From Sphingosinicella xenopeptidilytica (GTDB lineage Bacteria; Pseudomonadota; Alphaproteobacteria; Sphingomonadales; Sphingomonadaceae), in NCBI RefSeq assembly GCF_042676985.1, contig NZ_JBHTIK010000002.1:62001-126000 (forward strand): 64,000 nucleotides of DNA, given 5' to 3'. This document shows positions 15,831 through 24,067 of this stretch, piece after piece (the stretch's first letter is position 1; each line of letters starts with the position of its first letter). The notes below the pieces were generated by a model. That model had not been told where the DNA came from, did not search any database, and saw only the letters and a list, made by a program, of their open reading frames with translations. Position numbers and translations under genes: made by a program.

Positions 15831-16680
15831 CGTTGTGCTCCTTGGCAGGCCTCAATTTCACGGCCAGCGCTTCCAAGGTCTGCATCCGGGCTTCCGCGAC
15901 ATGGCCAAGTTTCGCTGTCAGCCCCGCGACGATGGCCTCGATCTGGGCCATGCCCGCCAGCGTGCTATCGAAAGGGGACAGGGATTCGACGGGTGCGAGC
16001 AGGCTGGCATCCGCGAGGCGTGCGATGGGCGAGCGCCACGGATCGGTGAACAGGATGATCCGCGATCCGCGTTCGCGAACGCGCTCCGCAGTGCGGATCA
16101 CATCCGCCTGATAGCGCCGGTAATCGAAGATGATGACGAGGTCACGGCGGCCGAAGGCCTCCAGAACATAGGGTTCTTCCTCGCCGATCGGTTCGATCGT
16201 GCGCGTGTCTGCGCGAAGCATACCGAGGTGCTGGGCGAGATATCCCGCGAGGTATCGGCTGTATCGCCCACCCAGCACGCTGATGCGGAAATCGGGGTCC
16301 GCCAGCGCCTCGACAACGCGCTCATATTCGCTTGCCGGGTTCAACTCGCGCGTGCGGCGCAGCAGGTCGGCGCAGCCTTCGAGATAGCGGCCGAAGCTGT
16401 CCTTTGCGGGCTGTTTCACCTTGCTGAACATCGACAGCGGTGAGTTCATCCGCTCGTCCACTTCCGCGAGCAGCGCCTTCTGAAACGCCGGATAGCTGTC
16501 GAAGCCGAGCCGCCGCACGAAACGCACGACGCTGGGGTCGCTCACGCCCGAGCGGGCCGCGAGATCCGAAACGGTGGAAAGCCCGCTTGTCGGATAATTC
16601 GCCAGCAATTCCTGCACGATGAGTTTGTCCGCCTTTGTGAGCGAATCCGAGCCTCGAATGAGCGTGTCTTTGATCGTCAT
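15820..16680 (-). CDS. MurR/RpiR-family transcriptional regulator with SIS domain
   Basis: A 286-residue regulator with an N-terminal RpiR helix-turn-helix (residues about 15-75, 'TVSDLAARSGVSDPSVVRFVRRLGF') and a C-terminal sugar-isomerase (SIS) ligand domain (about 125-265). It leads the catabolic operon that follows and diverges from the TonB receptor at 16825. A 13-bp palindrome in the shared promoter region is the likely operator. SIS domains often bind phosphosugars, but RpiR proteins also control amino-acid and amine use, so the effector is open. Confidence 0.9.
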   Translation of the reverse strand: MTIKDTLIRGSDSLTKADKLIVQELLANYPTSGLSTVSDLAARSGVSDPSVVRFVRRLGFDSYPAFQKALLAEVDERMNSPLSMFSKVKQPAKDSFGRYLEGCADLLRRTRELNPASEYERVVEALADPDFRISVLGGRYSRYLAGYLAQHLGMLRADTRTIEPIGEEEPYVLEAFGRRDLVIIFDYRRYQADVIRTAERVRERGSRIILFTDPWRSPIARLADASLLAPVESLSPFDSTLAGMAQIEAIVAGLTAKLGHVAEARMQTLEALAVKLRPAKEHNVED

Positions 16681-16703
16681 ATCGTCCTTCTTGGCTTATT
16701 CAT

Positions 16704-16716
16704 TACACAATGTGTA
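16704..16716. promoter_or_regulatory. Candidate RpiR operator (13-bp palindrome)
   Basis: TACACA-A-TGTGTA is a perfect 6-1-6 inverted repeat lying 24 bp upstream of the RpiR start and 109 bp before the divergent TonB receptor start. It sits in an unusually AT-rich stretch. Its central position between the regulator and the receptor makes it the best candidate operator for both directions. Confidence 0.6.
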
Positions 16717-16740
16717 GATTATTCAAGTGAAGAAATGGAA

Positions 16741-16769
16741 TTGACATTATGCCGACGCCTCCACATGCT
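16741..16769 (+). promoter_or_regulatory. Possible sigma-70 promoter for the TonB receptor/amidase operon
   Basis: A consensus TTGACA at 16741..16746 is followed after 17 bp by a poor -10-like CATGCT at 16764..16769. The RpiR palindrome lies 24 bp upstream of the -35. The -10 match is weak, so this is tentative. Confidence 0.3.
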
Positions 16770-16824
16770 TTGGGAGAACACGGCCCGATGGGTCGGGACT
16801 CGGAAACGAAAAAAGGGGGTACAC

Positions 16825-19017
16825 ATGCTTCGGATACATGGGTCGACGGCGATAATCGCGCACGTCCTGTTCCTCGCGTCGCTTGGAGGGTCAGTGGCCG
16901 CTCCCGCGCTGGCGCAGGAAGAGGGTGTCGTTGAGGGCGGCGAAATCCTGGTGACTGCTCGAAAGCGCGCGGAATCGCTGATTTCCGTGCCCGCGTCGAT
17001 CGATGTCGTCACGCCCGAGGCGATCGAGGCGAAGGGCGTGGTCAACACGTCCGACCTGATCGGCCGGCTCCCGGGCCTCTCCACCTCATCCGACATCAAC
17101 AGCCCGGGGCGCGACTTTCTCTCGCTGGTGATTCGCGGGGTTGGCGCGAACACGGGCGGCGGCGATCCGGCGGCTCCGGTGTTCGTCGACGGCATCTACC
17201 AGCCGCGTCTGGGCTTCGACACGCGCTATGTGGACGTGGAGCGCGTCGAGGTTCTGAAGGGGCCGCAGGGCGCGCTTTTCGGCCGCAATACGGAGGCCGG
17301 CGCAATCGCCATCAATTTCCGCCGGCCGGGGCCGGAAACGCAGGTCCGCCTGTTCGCCGAAGCGGATAGCCTGCTGTCCTTCCGCAGCCAGGCCAGCGTA
17401 AGCGGCGGTCTCGCCGATGGCGTGTATGCGGGCGCTTCGTTCGATGTCTCGACAACGGACGGCTATTTGAAGAACGCGGTCATCCCGGCGCTTTCGGGGC
17501 AAAGCGGCACGGTGAGCGCGGACCGGTCCACCAGCTATCAGGGGCGCGTGTCGCTGGTGCTGAACCCGTCCGAACGGTTCGAGGCGTATCTGACGGCGGA
17601 CGCGCAGGAGTGGCGCGGCCAAACCGGTCTTCCGGGGGTGCCGAGGGGCTGCGACTGCTACCGTGTGAACAGCGATTATCAGATCGAAGGCGTGAACCGG
17701 AATCGCGGTTTCGCGGCCAATCTTACCTGGCATGGCGACAGTATCGATATCGTCTCGCTCAGCGGCTACCGGAAACTCGACAGCAAGCTGCCATTCGATT
17801 TCGATGGCGGCGGCGATCGCGGCCCGAACCGTCATGATTATCGGAACCATCAGGAATTCTATTCGACCGAACTGCGCATCGAATCGTCTGAAAGTGCGGC
17901 CCCGCTGCAGTGGATGGCCGGGGTTTACGCGTTCCGCGACAAGGTGAAATCCCGCCGCAGCTACGACCTACAGGATTTCGACGACATGGGGATCGGCATC
18001 CCGACCACGGGCCTTACGATCGATTACCAGAATGTCGACCTGACGAAGGAAGGCTTCGCCGTTTTCGGTCAGGCATCCTACACGCCGACGACCAATCTTG
18101 AACTGACCGCAGGCGGCCGCTTCGGGCACGAGAAGGTCAAGGGCGCCTACGATGCCTATGCGGTAATCCATCCCTATGAGATTCCAATCGGCGGCGCCGG
18201 TGTGAACCGCGCGAGCTTCGACAATTTCACGGCATCGGGCTCGATCAAATATTCGATCGACGATTTCGGCATCGTCTACGCGAGCATAGCGCAGGGCGCG
18301 CGGTCGGGCGGGTTGCCGCTTACGCCCGCCAGCAACGCCAGCTTCATTCCCTACAAGAGTGAAAAGGCGCTCAGCTACGAACTGGGCTTCAAGGGCCGCT
18401 TCGCCGATGGTCGGGTGCAGCTTGGTGGCGCGCTCTTCTATATCGACCTGAAGGACCAGCAGCTCACCTCGATCATCACCGACAACGGCATCGCGATCGC
18501 GACGACCGCGAATGCCGGAAAATCGCATTCGCAAGGCTTCGAATTGAACGCCGAATTCAAGCCGGTGGAGGGACTGAGTCTGACCGGCGCGGTCGGTTAC
18601 ACTGATGCCAAGTTCGACGATTATGTCGATGGGTCGGGCGTGCAGCACGCTGGAGAGCGGCTGCGGTTCGTGCCGCGTTGGACCGCCAGCGCGGGCATAG
18701 AATATACCATGCCGATCGGATCATCGGATTCGGAACTGGTGTTCAGTCTGGATGGCCGCCATGTCAGTTCGCAGACCCAGGGCTATGGTGTCGCCTTCGA
18801 TCCGCTGCTGACGATTCCGGGCCACGAGATCGTGGACGCCAGCATCGCGTTCGTACGGCCGAGCTGGAAGTTCCAGGTGTTCGCCGCGAACCTCTTCGAT
18901 ACCTATGCGGAAACGCGGCTGTTCAACACCTTCTATTTCATGCCAGACGGCAGTCGCGTCTTCGCATCGGTTGCACCGCCGCTCCGTGTCGGGGCACGCT
19001 ACACGATCAAGTTCTGA
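16825..19017 (+). CDS. TonB-dependent receptor (no STN domain)
   Basis: A 730-residue outer-membrane receptor: signal peptide ending near Ala-Leu-Ala-Gln, TonB-box-like 'EILVTARKRAESL', plug with 'VERVEVLKGPQGALFGRNTEAGAIAINFRRP', and a barrel ending 'VGARYTIKF'. The ATG at 16825 follows AAGGGGG. This IVVTARK type is common among the many sphingomonad receptors linked to catabolism rather than iron. The amidase gene begins 25 bp after its stop, and the divergent RpiR operon encodes amide- and amine-processing enzymes, so the cargo is likely an amide-containing organic compound. Confidence 0.93.
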   Translation: MLRIHGSTAIIAHVLFLASLGGSVAAPALAQEEGVVEGGEILVTARKRAESLISVPASIDVVTPEAIEAKGVVNTSDLIGRLPGLSTSSDINSPGRDFLSLVIRGVGANTGGGDPAAPVFVDGIYQPRLGFDTRYVDVERVEVLKGPQGALFGRNTEAGAIAINFRRPGPETQVRLFAEADSLLSFRSQASVSGGLADGVYAGASFDVSTTDGYLKNAVIPALSGQSGTVSADRSTSYQGRVSLVLNPSERFEAYLTADAQEWRGQTGLPGVPRGCDCYRVNSDYQIEGVNRNRGFAANLTWHGDSIDIVSLSGYRKLDSKLPFDFDGGGDRGPNRHDYRNHQEFYSTELRIESSESAAPLQWMAGVYAFRDKVKSRRSYDLQDFDDMGIGIPTTGLTIDYQNVDLTKEGFAVFGQASYTPTTNLELTAGGRFGHEKVKGAYDAYAVIHPYEIPIGGAGVNRASFDNFTASGSIKYSIDDFGIVYASIAQGARSGGLPLTPASNASFIPYKSEKALSYELGFKGRFADGRVQLGGALFYIDLKDQQLTSIITDNGIAIATTANAGKSHSQGFELNAEFKPVEGLSLTGAVGYTDAKFDDYVDGSGVQHAGERLRFVPRWTASAGIEYTMPIGSSDSELVFSLDGRHVSSQTQGYGVAFDPLLTIPGHEIVDASIAFVRPSWKFQVFAANLFDTYAETRLFNTFYFMPDGSRVFASVAPPLRVGARYTIKF

Positions 19018-19042
19018 CCCGGAATAAGCACAGGGAACCATC

Positions 19043-20470
19043 ATGACGGACCAGCTTATCGAATATGACGGCCTTGGCCTCGCGAACCTCATCCGAACGG
19101 GTCAGATCAGTTCCGCCGAACTCGTCGAGGTCGTCATCGGGCGTATCGAGCGCCTGAATCCCACGCTCAATTTCATGACCAACAAGGGTTATGAGCTGGC
19201 GCGCAGCGTGGCGGCCGATCCGCCCCGGCAGGGGGCATTCGCCGGGCTGCCGTGGCTGCTCAAGGATCTGATCCTCGGCCATGCGGGTGTTCCACTGACA
19301 TCGGGATCGCGCTTCTTCCGGGATCATGTGCCCGCGCAGGACAGCGTGATGATCCACCGGCTGAAGTCGCTGGGGCTTATCTACATCGGTTCCACCAACG
19401 TGCCGGAGTTCGGCATCAATCTCCAGTCCGGCAACGCCCTGTTCGGCGATACGCGGAACCCGTGGGATACGTCGCGCACGCCCGGCGGGTCGAGCGGCGG
19501 GGCGGCGTGTGCCGTCGCGGCCCGTGTCATGCCGTTCGCGCACGGCGGCGACGGCGGCGGCTCCATTCGCGTTCCATCCAGCTATTGCGGGCTGGTGGGC
19601 CTGAAGCCTTCGCGCGGCAGGAACACCTATTTCCCCGATTATGCCGATGTCTGGTACGGCTGCGGCACCGATGGCTGCCTTTCGATCTCGGTTCGCGACA
19701 CCGCGGCCTATTCGGATGCGCTGTGGGGTTCCACGCCCGGCGATCCATATGAAATCCAGCCGCTATCTCGGCCACTCCTCGAAGAGGTGGGCGCGGATCC
19801 CGGCAAGCTTCGCATCGGATTGATGACCCGGTCGCCGGGGCCGATCAGCAGCGAGGACGCCGCCCGGACGGCCGAAGCGGCTGCCCGGCTTTGCGAGTCG
19901 CTCGGCCACCACGTTGAAGTGACCGAAATCCCGATCGATTACGCCCGCTTCACCGCGACGTTCATTCGCGTCATCAACGTGCTGACCGCAATGGGGCTGG
20001 ACACGGCGGAAGCGCTGATGAACCGAAAGGCCGGGGTAGACGACCTTCAACCGGTCGTCTGGGCCATTCGAGATCTGGCCAAGAACGTTTCCGGTGTCGA
20101 GCACGCTCTCGATGTCGAGATCCTGCGCCAGATCGGCCGGGATATCTGCATGGCTGTGAGCAAATACGACATTGTCATCACGCCCTCTACGCCCGTGACG
20201 GCGCCCGAGGTCGGCGACCCTTCGCAGGCATGGAGCGATGTCGATGCCTATTTCGAACGCCTCGTCGGCTTCATGGCGTTCTCTGCGCCGATCAGCATCT
20301 CCGGCCTACCGGCAATTTCACTTCCCATCGAAACCGCGAGCAACGGTATGCCACTCGGAACCCAGTTTATTGCCAACCGCGGGCGTGAAGACCTGCTGAT
20401 CCGCCTTGCCTCCCAGATCGAGGCGGCGAAGCCATGGAAGGATCGCCTCCCGCCTGTCTCCGCACGCTAG
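19043..20470 (+). CDS. Amidase, amidase-signature family
   Basis: A 475-residue Ser-Ser-Lys hydrolase. The catalytic Lys74 is in 'PWLLKDLIL', the cis-Ser is in 'TPGGSSGGAA' (about Ser150), and the nucleophile Ser174 is in 'HGGDGGGSIRVPSS'. No signal peptide is apparent, so it should act in the cytoplasm. Relatives such as 6-aminohexanoate-cyclic-dimer hydrolase and acylamidases cleave linear or cyclic amides. It directly follows a TonB receptor and faces a glutamyl-ligase/aminotransferase operon, suggesting the first cytoplasmic cleavage of an imported amide. It ends 28 bp before the convergent Rieske oxygenase gene. Confidence 0.93.
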   Translation: MTDQLIEYDGLGLANLIRTGQISSAELVEVVIGRIERLNPTLNFMTNKGYELARSVAADPPRQGAFAGLPWLLKDLILGHAGVPLTSGSRFFRDHVPAQDSVMIHRLKSLGLIYIGSTNVPEFGINLQSGNALFGDTRNPWDTSRTPGGSSGGAACAVAARVMPFAHGGDGGGSIRVPSSYCGLVGLKPSRGRNTYFPDYADVWYGCGTDGCLSISVRDTAAYSDALWGSTPGDPYEIQPLSRPLLEEVGADPGKLRIGLMTRSPGPISSEDAARTAEAAARLCESLGHHVEVTEIPIDYARFTATFIRVINVLTAMGLDTAEALMNRKAGVDDLQPVVWAIRDLAKNVSGVEHALDVEILRQIGRDICMAVSKYDIVITPSTPVTAPEVGDPSQAWSDVDAYFERLVGFMAFSAPISISGLPAISLPIETASNGMPLGTQFIANRGREDLLIRLASQIEAAKPWKDRLPPVSAR

Positions 20471-20498
20471 CCTTGGCGCTGGGATCGGGTTCGCGAAG

Positions 20499-21539
20499 CT
20501 AGCTTGAAACCTTCAGCTCCTGGTTGATCAGCCTCGCCAGCATCTTGCGGAACAGGTGAGGGGCCTTGTCGCTTGGCAGGAACGCGTTCCTGCGCGAGGC
20601 GGGCGTTAGATCCCAGATGCGTTGCTGGGCTTCGATCATGGTGCGGTCTTCCGCGAACGCGTCCATGACGATCTTGTACATGCGCTCCATCGCCACGGGC
20701 GACGGCGTCATGCCTTCGAAGCCTGCGGCGAACAGATAGGTGCACGATTTCTTGCCGGTGGGCGTGACCGCTTGTTGATCCACACGGCGCAGCAGCGGTG
20801 CAAGATCATCTGGCGGTGCGGCCAAGCCGCAGCGTTCTGCCGCGCCGCGCGGGTAGAAGGTCGTGCGCATGACGAGAATGCCGGGCGCGCTGAAATCGTA
20901 ACAGCTCCAGATGTCGGTGAGATCGGTGCCACCGGGGTTGACGGGCCGGTCCTTAAGCCAGCGCTCGATATGAACGCCGCGCTCAAGCGGCGTTACCCGT
21001 GGGGGTTGGTCTGACCAGCCGCCCGCGGTTGCACCGCCAAGCGTCGTTTTGTGCAGGAAATCGAGGTGCGAGAGATCGCACAGATTGTCGTTCACGAGTT
21101 GATAGTCAGCCGCGTAGGAGATTTCGCCATAGCGCATGGTGAAACGCCGGTCGGCGAGATCGAAGCCGCGCGGAATCAGCGCTTCGTTCGCGGCACCCGG
21201 CGCGCCGAGCCAGACCCATATCCAGCCATCGCATTCGGCGACGGGAAATGTGCGTGCGTTGGTGCCCGGCGGAATTTTCTCCGCACCGGGCACGCCGATG
21301 CAGCGGCCGGCCATATCGAAGGTGAGCCCATGGTATCGGCATTGCAGTTGCTCGCCCTGCACGCACCCCAGCGAGAGCGGCGCCAGCCGGTGAGGGCAGC
21401 GATCCTCCATGGCGACGAGGGCACCCGATTCGGTGCGGTAGAGTGCGATCGGCTCGTCCAGAATCTGCCGACCGATCACGGTTCCCGCTGGAAGCAGGTG
21501 CGACCACGCCGCGACATACCAGCAATTCCGCGCAAACAT
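20499..21539 (-). CDS. Rieske non-haem iron oxygenase, alpha subunit (VanA/phthalate type)
   Basis: A 346-residue oxygenase. The Rieske [2Fe-2S] ligands are Cys48-Pro-His50 and Cys67-x-x-His70. The mononuclear iron site follows the D-x-x-H-x4-H pattern in 'NLCDLSHLDFLH' (His158, His163). The short single-subunit form and 'MFARNCWYVAAWSHLL' start are typical of vanillate O-demethylase and related aromatic-ring-decorating monooxygenases. The ATG at 21539 follows GGGGAGAG. The open frame runs much further upstream, but that part is antisense to the BASS gene. No ferredoxin or reductase partner is encoded in the window, so electrons must come from elsewhere. Confidence 0.92.
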   Translation of the reverse strand: MFARNCWYVAAWSHLLPAGTVIGRQILDEPIALYRTESGALVAMEDRCPHRLAPLSLGCVQGEQLQCRYHGLTFDMAGRCIGVPGAEKIPPGTNARTFPVAECDGWIWVWLGAPGAANEALIPRGFDLADRRFTMRYGEISYAADYQLVNDNLCDLSHLDFLHKTTLGGATAGGWSDQPPRVTPLERGVHIERWLKDRPVNPGGTDLTDIWSCYDFSAPGILVMRTTFYPRGAAERCGLAAPPDDLAPLLRRVDQQAVTPTGKKSCTYLFAAGFEGMTPSPVAMERMYKIVMDAFAEDRTMIEAQQRIWDLTPASRRNAFLPSDKAPHLFRKMLARLINQELKVSS

Positions 21540-21812
21540 CGCAGCTCTCCCCTTGCTTCGCGTGGGTGCAGCTTGGGTCGTGCCCGCCCGGTCAACGGCA
21601 GGGTGATTGGCCCACGACACCTCAGCGTCCCCATCCGCTTTATACCATTTGCATAAATGTGAGGATGAGGTATGAGTATAAAAAAGGCAAGAGGGGGCAT
21701 TTGGGGCGATGAACAGCATAAAGCGACACTTTCCGCCGCTTTCCTTGCATTTGCAGAGACAGGCGAGGCGGCGGCCAAGGGCCTGGGCGGTCGCTGTGAT
21801 GGCTCCGCGCTC

Positions 21813-22718
21813 ATGGTGATGGTCTACGACCTCGTTCTGCCGATTGCCCTGGCGATCATGATGTTCTCGCTTGGGCTGGCGCTCAGGCTGGACGACTTCG
21901 TGCGCATCGTGCGCCATCCCAAGGCGCTGCTCGTGGCGCTGCCGTGTCTGCTGGTGATCGTGCCCGCGATCGGTGTCGGCGTCGCGCACGCGAGCGGGGC
22001 GGCGCCTGTGCTCGCGGTCGGCATCTATCTTATCGCGACGTGCCCCGGCGGCACGCTCTCGAACCTGCTGACGTTCTGGGGGCGCGGCGATCTGGCGCTC
22101 TCGATTTCGATGACCGCGGCGGGATCGGTCGCTTATGGCGTGCTCGCGCCGCTGTGGCTCGCCCTTGGCTACGCTATCTTCATGGGCGGCGCCGAACGCG
22201 TTTCCATTTCGCCGCTGGAGGCGATCGTCTCGGTGGCGCGTATCTCGCTGCTGCCGGTGGCGCTCGGTATGCTGGTGCGGGCACATCTGCCGCGCGTGCG
22301 CGATGCGATCGAGGCGCCGCTGCGCAATGTCGCGGCGGTCATCATCATCGCAATCTTTCTGCTGCTGATGTGGCAGCAGCGAGAGACCTTCGTGGAGGCC
22401 GTCGCGCGCGTTTGGCCCGCCGTGCTGGCGCTCAATCTGATCATGGTCGCCACCGGCTTCCTGTTTGCGCGCCTCTTTTCGGTGGCGCGCGCCGAACGCA
22501 CCGCCATCGTGTGCGAACATGCCATCCGGCAGGAAGGCCTGGCGATCTTCATCGTCACCTCGCTGCTCGCGCAGCCGGCGATGGCGCTGCCGCTGATCCT
22601 GAATTCCGCCACGGGGTTCGCCGTCGGCATGGCCTACATCGGTATCGAGCGCTTTTTGGCGGACCGTGCCGCACGCCAGCCCCGGGCCGATCTTTCCTCA
22701 TTCAAGGGACCGAACTGA
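21813..22718 (+). CDS. Bile acid:sodium symporter (BASS) family transporter
   Basis: A 301-residue inner-membrane protein with about nine to ten hydrophobic helices, starting 'YDLVLPIALAIMMFSLGLAL' and containing the family motif 'LIATCPGGTLSNLLTFWGRGDLALSI' and the later 'AIRQEGLAIFIVTSLLA'. BASS proteins import organic anions with Na+. The start is uncertain: the ATG at 21813 fits the family's usual N-terminus but lacks a clear ribosome site, whereas an in-frame ATG at 21672 has GAGGATGAGG just upstream and would add 47 residues of unusual sequence. Its stop overlaps the next start (TGATG). It probably imports a carboxylated intermediate for the CoA pathway that follows. Confidence 0.88.
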   Translation: MVMVYDLVLPIALAIMMFSLGLALRLDDFVRIVRHPKALLVALPCLLVIVPAIGVGVAHASGAAPVLAVGIYLIATCPGGTLSNLLTFWGRGDLALSISMTAAGSVAYGVLAPLWLALGYAIFMGGAERVSISPLEAIVSVARISLLPVALGMLVRAHLPRVRDAIEAPLRNVAAVIIIAIFLLLMWQQRETFVEAVARVWPAVLALNLIMVATGFLFARLFSVARAERTAIVCEHAIRQEGLAIFIVTSLLAQPAMALPLILNSATGFAVGMAYIGIERFLADRAARQPRADLSSFKGPN

Positions 22719-24067
22719 TGCGCCTGTCGGCACAAGGATTTATTTCGCCGCCGGGCACGCCTTCATTCCCTATCGCGGTGCGCGGCGAAGGCGTCTACAT
22801 CTTCGACAAGGACGGAAAGGCCTATCTCGATGGCTCGTCCGGCGCGGTGGTGACCGCCCTCGGTCACAGTCATCCCCGCGTTCTCGCCGCCATGCGCGCG
22901 CAGATGGAAAATATCACGTTCGCGTACGCCCGCATCTGGGAAAGTCGTCCCGATGAGGAGCTGGTGCGCCGGCTCGCCGAACTCTGCGGAGGCAAATTCG
23001 ATTCCGCTTATTTCCTCAATGGCGGCTCGGAGGCGACGGAAGCAGCGCTGAAGTTCGCGCGACAGCTCGCCATCGCGCGCGGAGAGCCGAGCCGCCACAA
23101 GGTCATCAGCCGGATGCCATCCTATCATGGTGCAACGCTCGGGGCGCTCGGTGTCACCGGCGACCCGGTGATGGAGAAATTGTTCGGGCCGATGATGGTG
23201 CCGATGCCGAAAATCCCGGCGCCGATCACCTATCGCACACCGGAAGGCTTCGACGCGGATTCCTATGTCGATTATTGTGCCGAGGCGCTCGAAGAGGCGA
23301 TCAGACGCGAAGGGCCGGAGACGGTGCTGGCCTTCATCGTTGAGCTCGTCGGAGGCACGTCCACTGGCGCGCTGGTTTCGCCGGATCGCTATTATCGGCG
23401 TATCCGCGAGATCTGCGATCGCCACGGCGTGCTGCTGATCCACGACGAAATCATGAGCGGCGCGGGGCGCTGCGGTAAATTCCTCGCTTCGCACTATTTC
23501 CCGGGCGCGGCGCCCGACATCCTCACCATGGGCAAAGGATTGGGGTCCGGCTATGCGCCGATCAGCGCGCTGGTGACCTCTTCGGCGCTGGTGGACGAAC
23601 TGCGCGCCATAGGCGGCTTCGCGCACGGCCACACCTATGTCGCCAACCCGATGGGCTGCGCGATCGGTTGCGCGGTTCTGGACGAACTGGTGCAAAGCGA
23701 TCTCGTGACGCAGAGCGCGGCGGCAGGCGTCTATCTCGAAGATCAGCTGAGGGCCGTGCAGAAGCGGCGGCGTTCCCTCGGCGATATTCGCGGGCGCGGG
23801 TTGCAGCTCGCGATCGAAATCGTCGCCGATCAGGACACCAGACAATCTTATCCGTTCGAACTCAATGCGCCCGCGCGGATCGAGCATCTGATGATGGAGC
23901 GTGGGCTGGCCATGCTCCATCGGCGCACGGGCGGGGGACAGTTCGGCGAGTGGTTCATGGTGTGCCCGCCGCTGATCTCGACGCGGGAGGACGTCGATAG
24001 GCTCGTCGACATCATCGACGATGCCCTGGGCGCGTTCGAGCGCAGTATCGACGGGAAAGCATCATGA
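22718..24067 (+). CDS. Class III pyridoxal-phosphate aminotransferase
   Basis: A 449-residue enzyme. Lys273 in 'ILTMGKGLGSGYAPISAL' is the PLP lysine, Asp243 lies in 'LIHDEIMSGAGRCGKF', and the pocket motifs 'NGGSEATEAALKFAR' and 'SYHGATLGALGVTG' are intact. It belongs to the aspartate-aminotransferase-family group of omega-transaminases and differs clearly from the enzyme at 11821..13131. It is coupled at both ends (1-nt overlap with BASS, 4-nt with the CoA ligase). It likely interconverts an amino acid or amine with the oxo or aldehyde form used in this pathway. Confidence 0.92.
   Translation: MRLSAQGFISPPGTPSFPIAVRGEGVYIFDKDGKAYLDGSSGAVVTALGHSHPRVLAAMRAQMENITFAYARIWESRPDEELVRRLAELCGGKFDSAYFLNGGSEATEAALKFARQLAIARGEPSRHKVISRMPSYHGATLGALGVTGDPVMEKLFGPMMVPMPKIPAPITYRTPEGFDADSYVDYCAEALEEAIRREGPETVLAFIVELVGGTSTGALVSPDRYYRRIREICDRHGVLLIHDEIMSGAGRCGKFLASHYFPGAAPDILTMGKGLGSGYAPISALVTSSALVDELRAIGGFAHGHTYVANPMGCAIGCAVLDELVQSDLVTQSAAAGVYLEDQLRAVQKRRRSLGDIRGRGLQLAIEIVADQDTRQSYPFELNAPARIEHLMMERGLAMLHRRTGGGQFGEWFMVCPPLISTREDVDRLVDIIDDALGAFERSIDGKAS

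Noticed and set aside
21540..22520. N-terminal extension of the Rieske oxygenase frame
   Set aside because: The upstream part is low-complexity, rich in His/Arg/Gln and antisense to the BASS gene. The ATG at 21539 has a proper ribosome site and the family's usual start.
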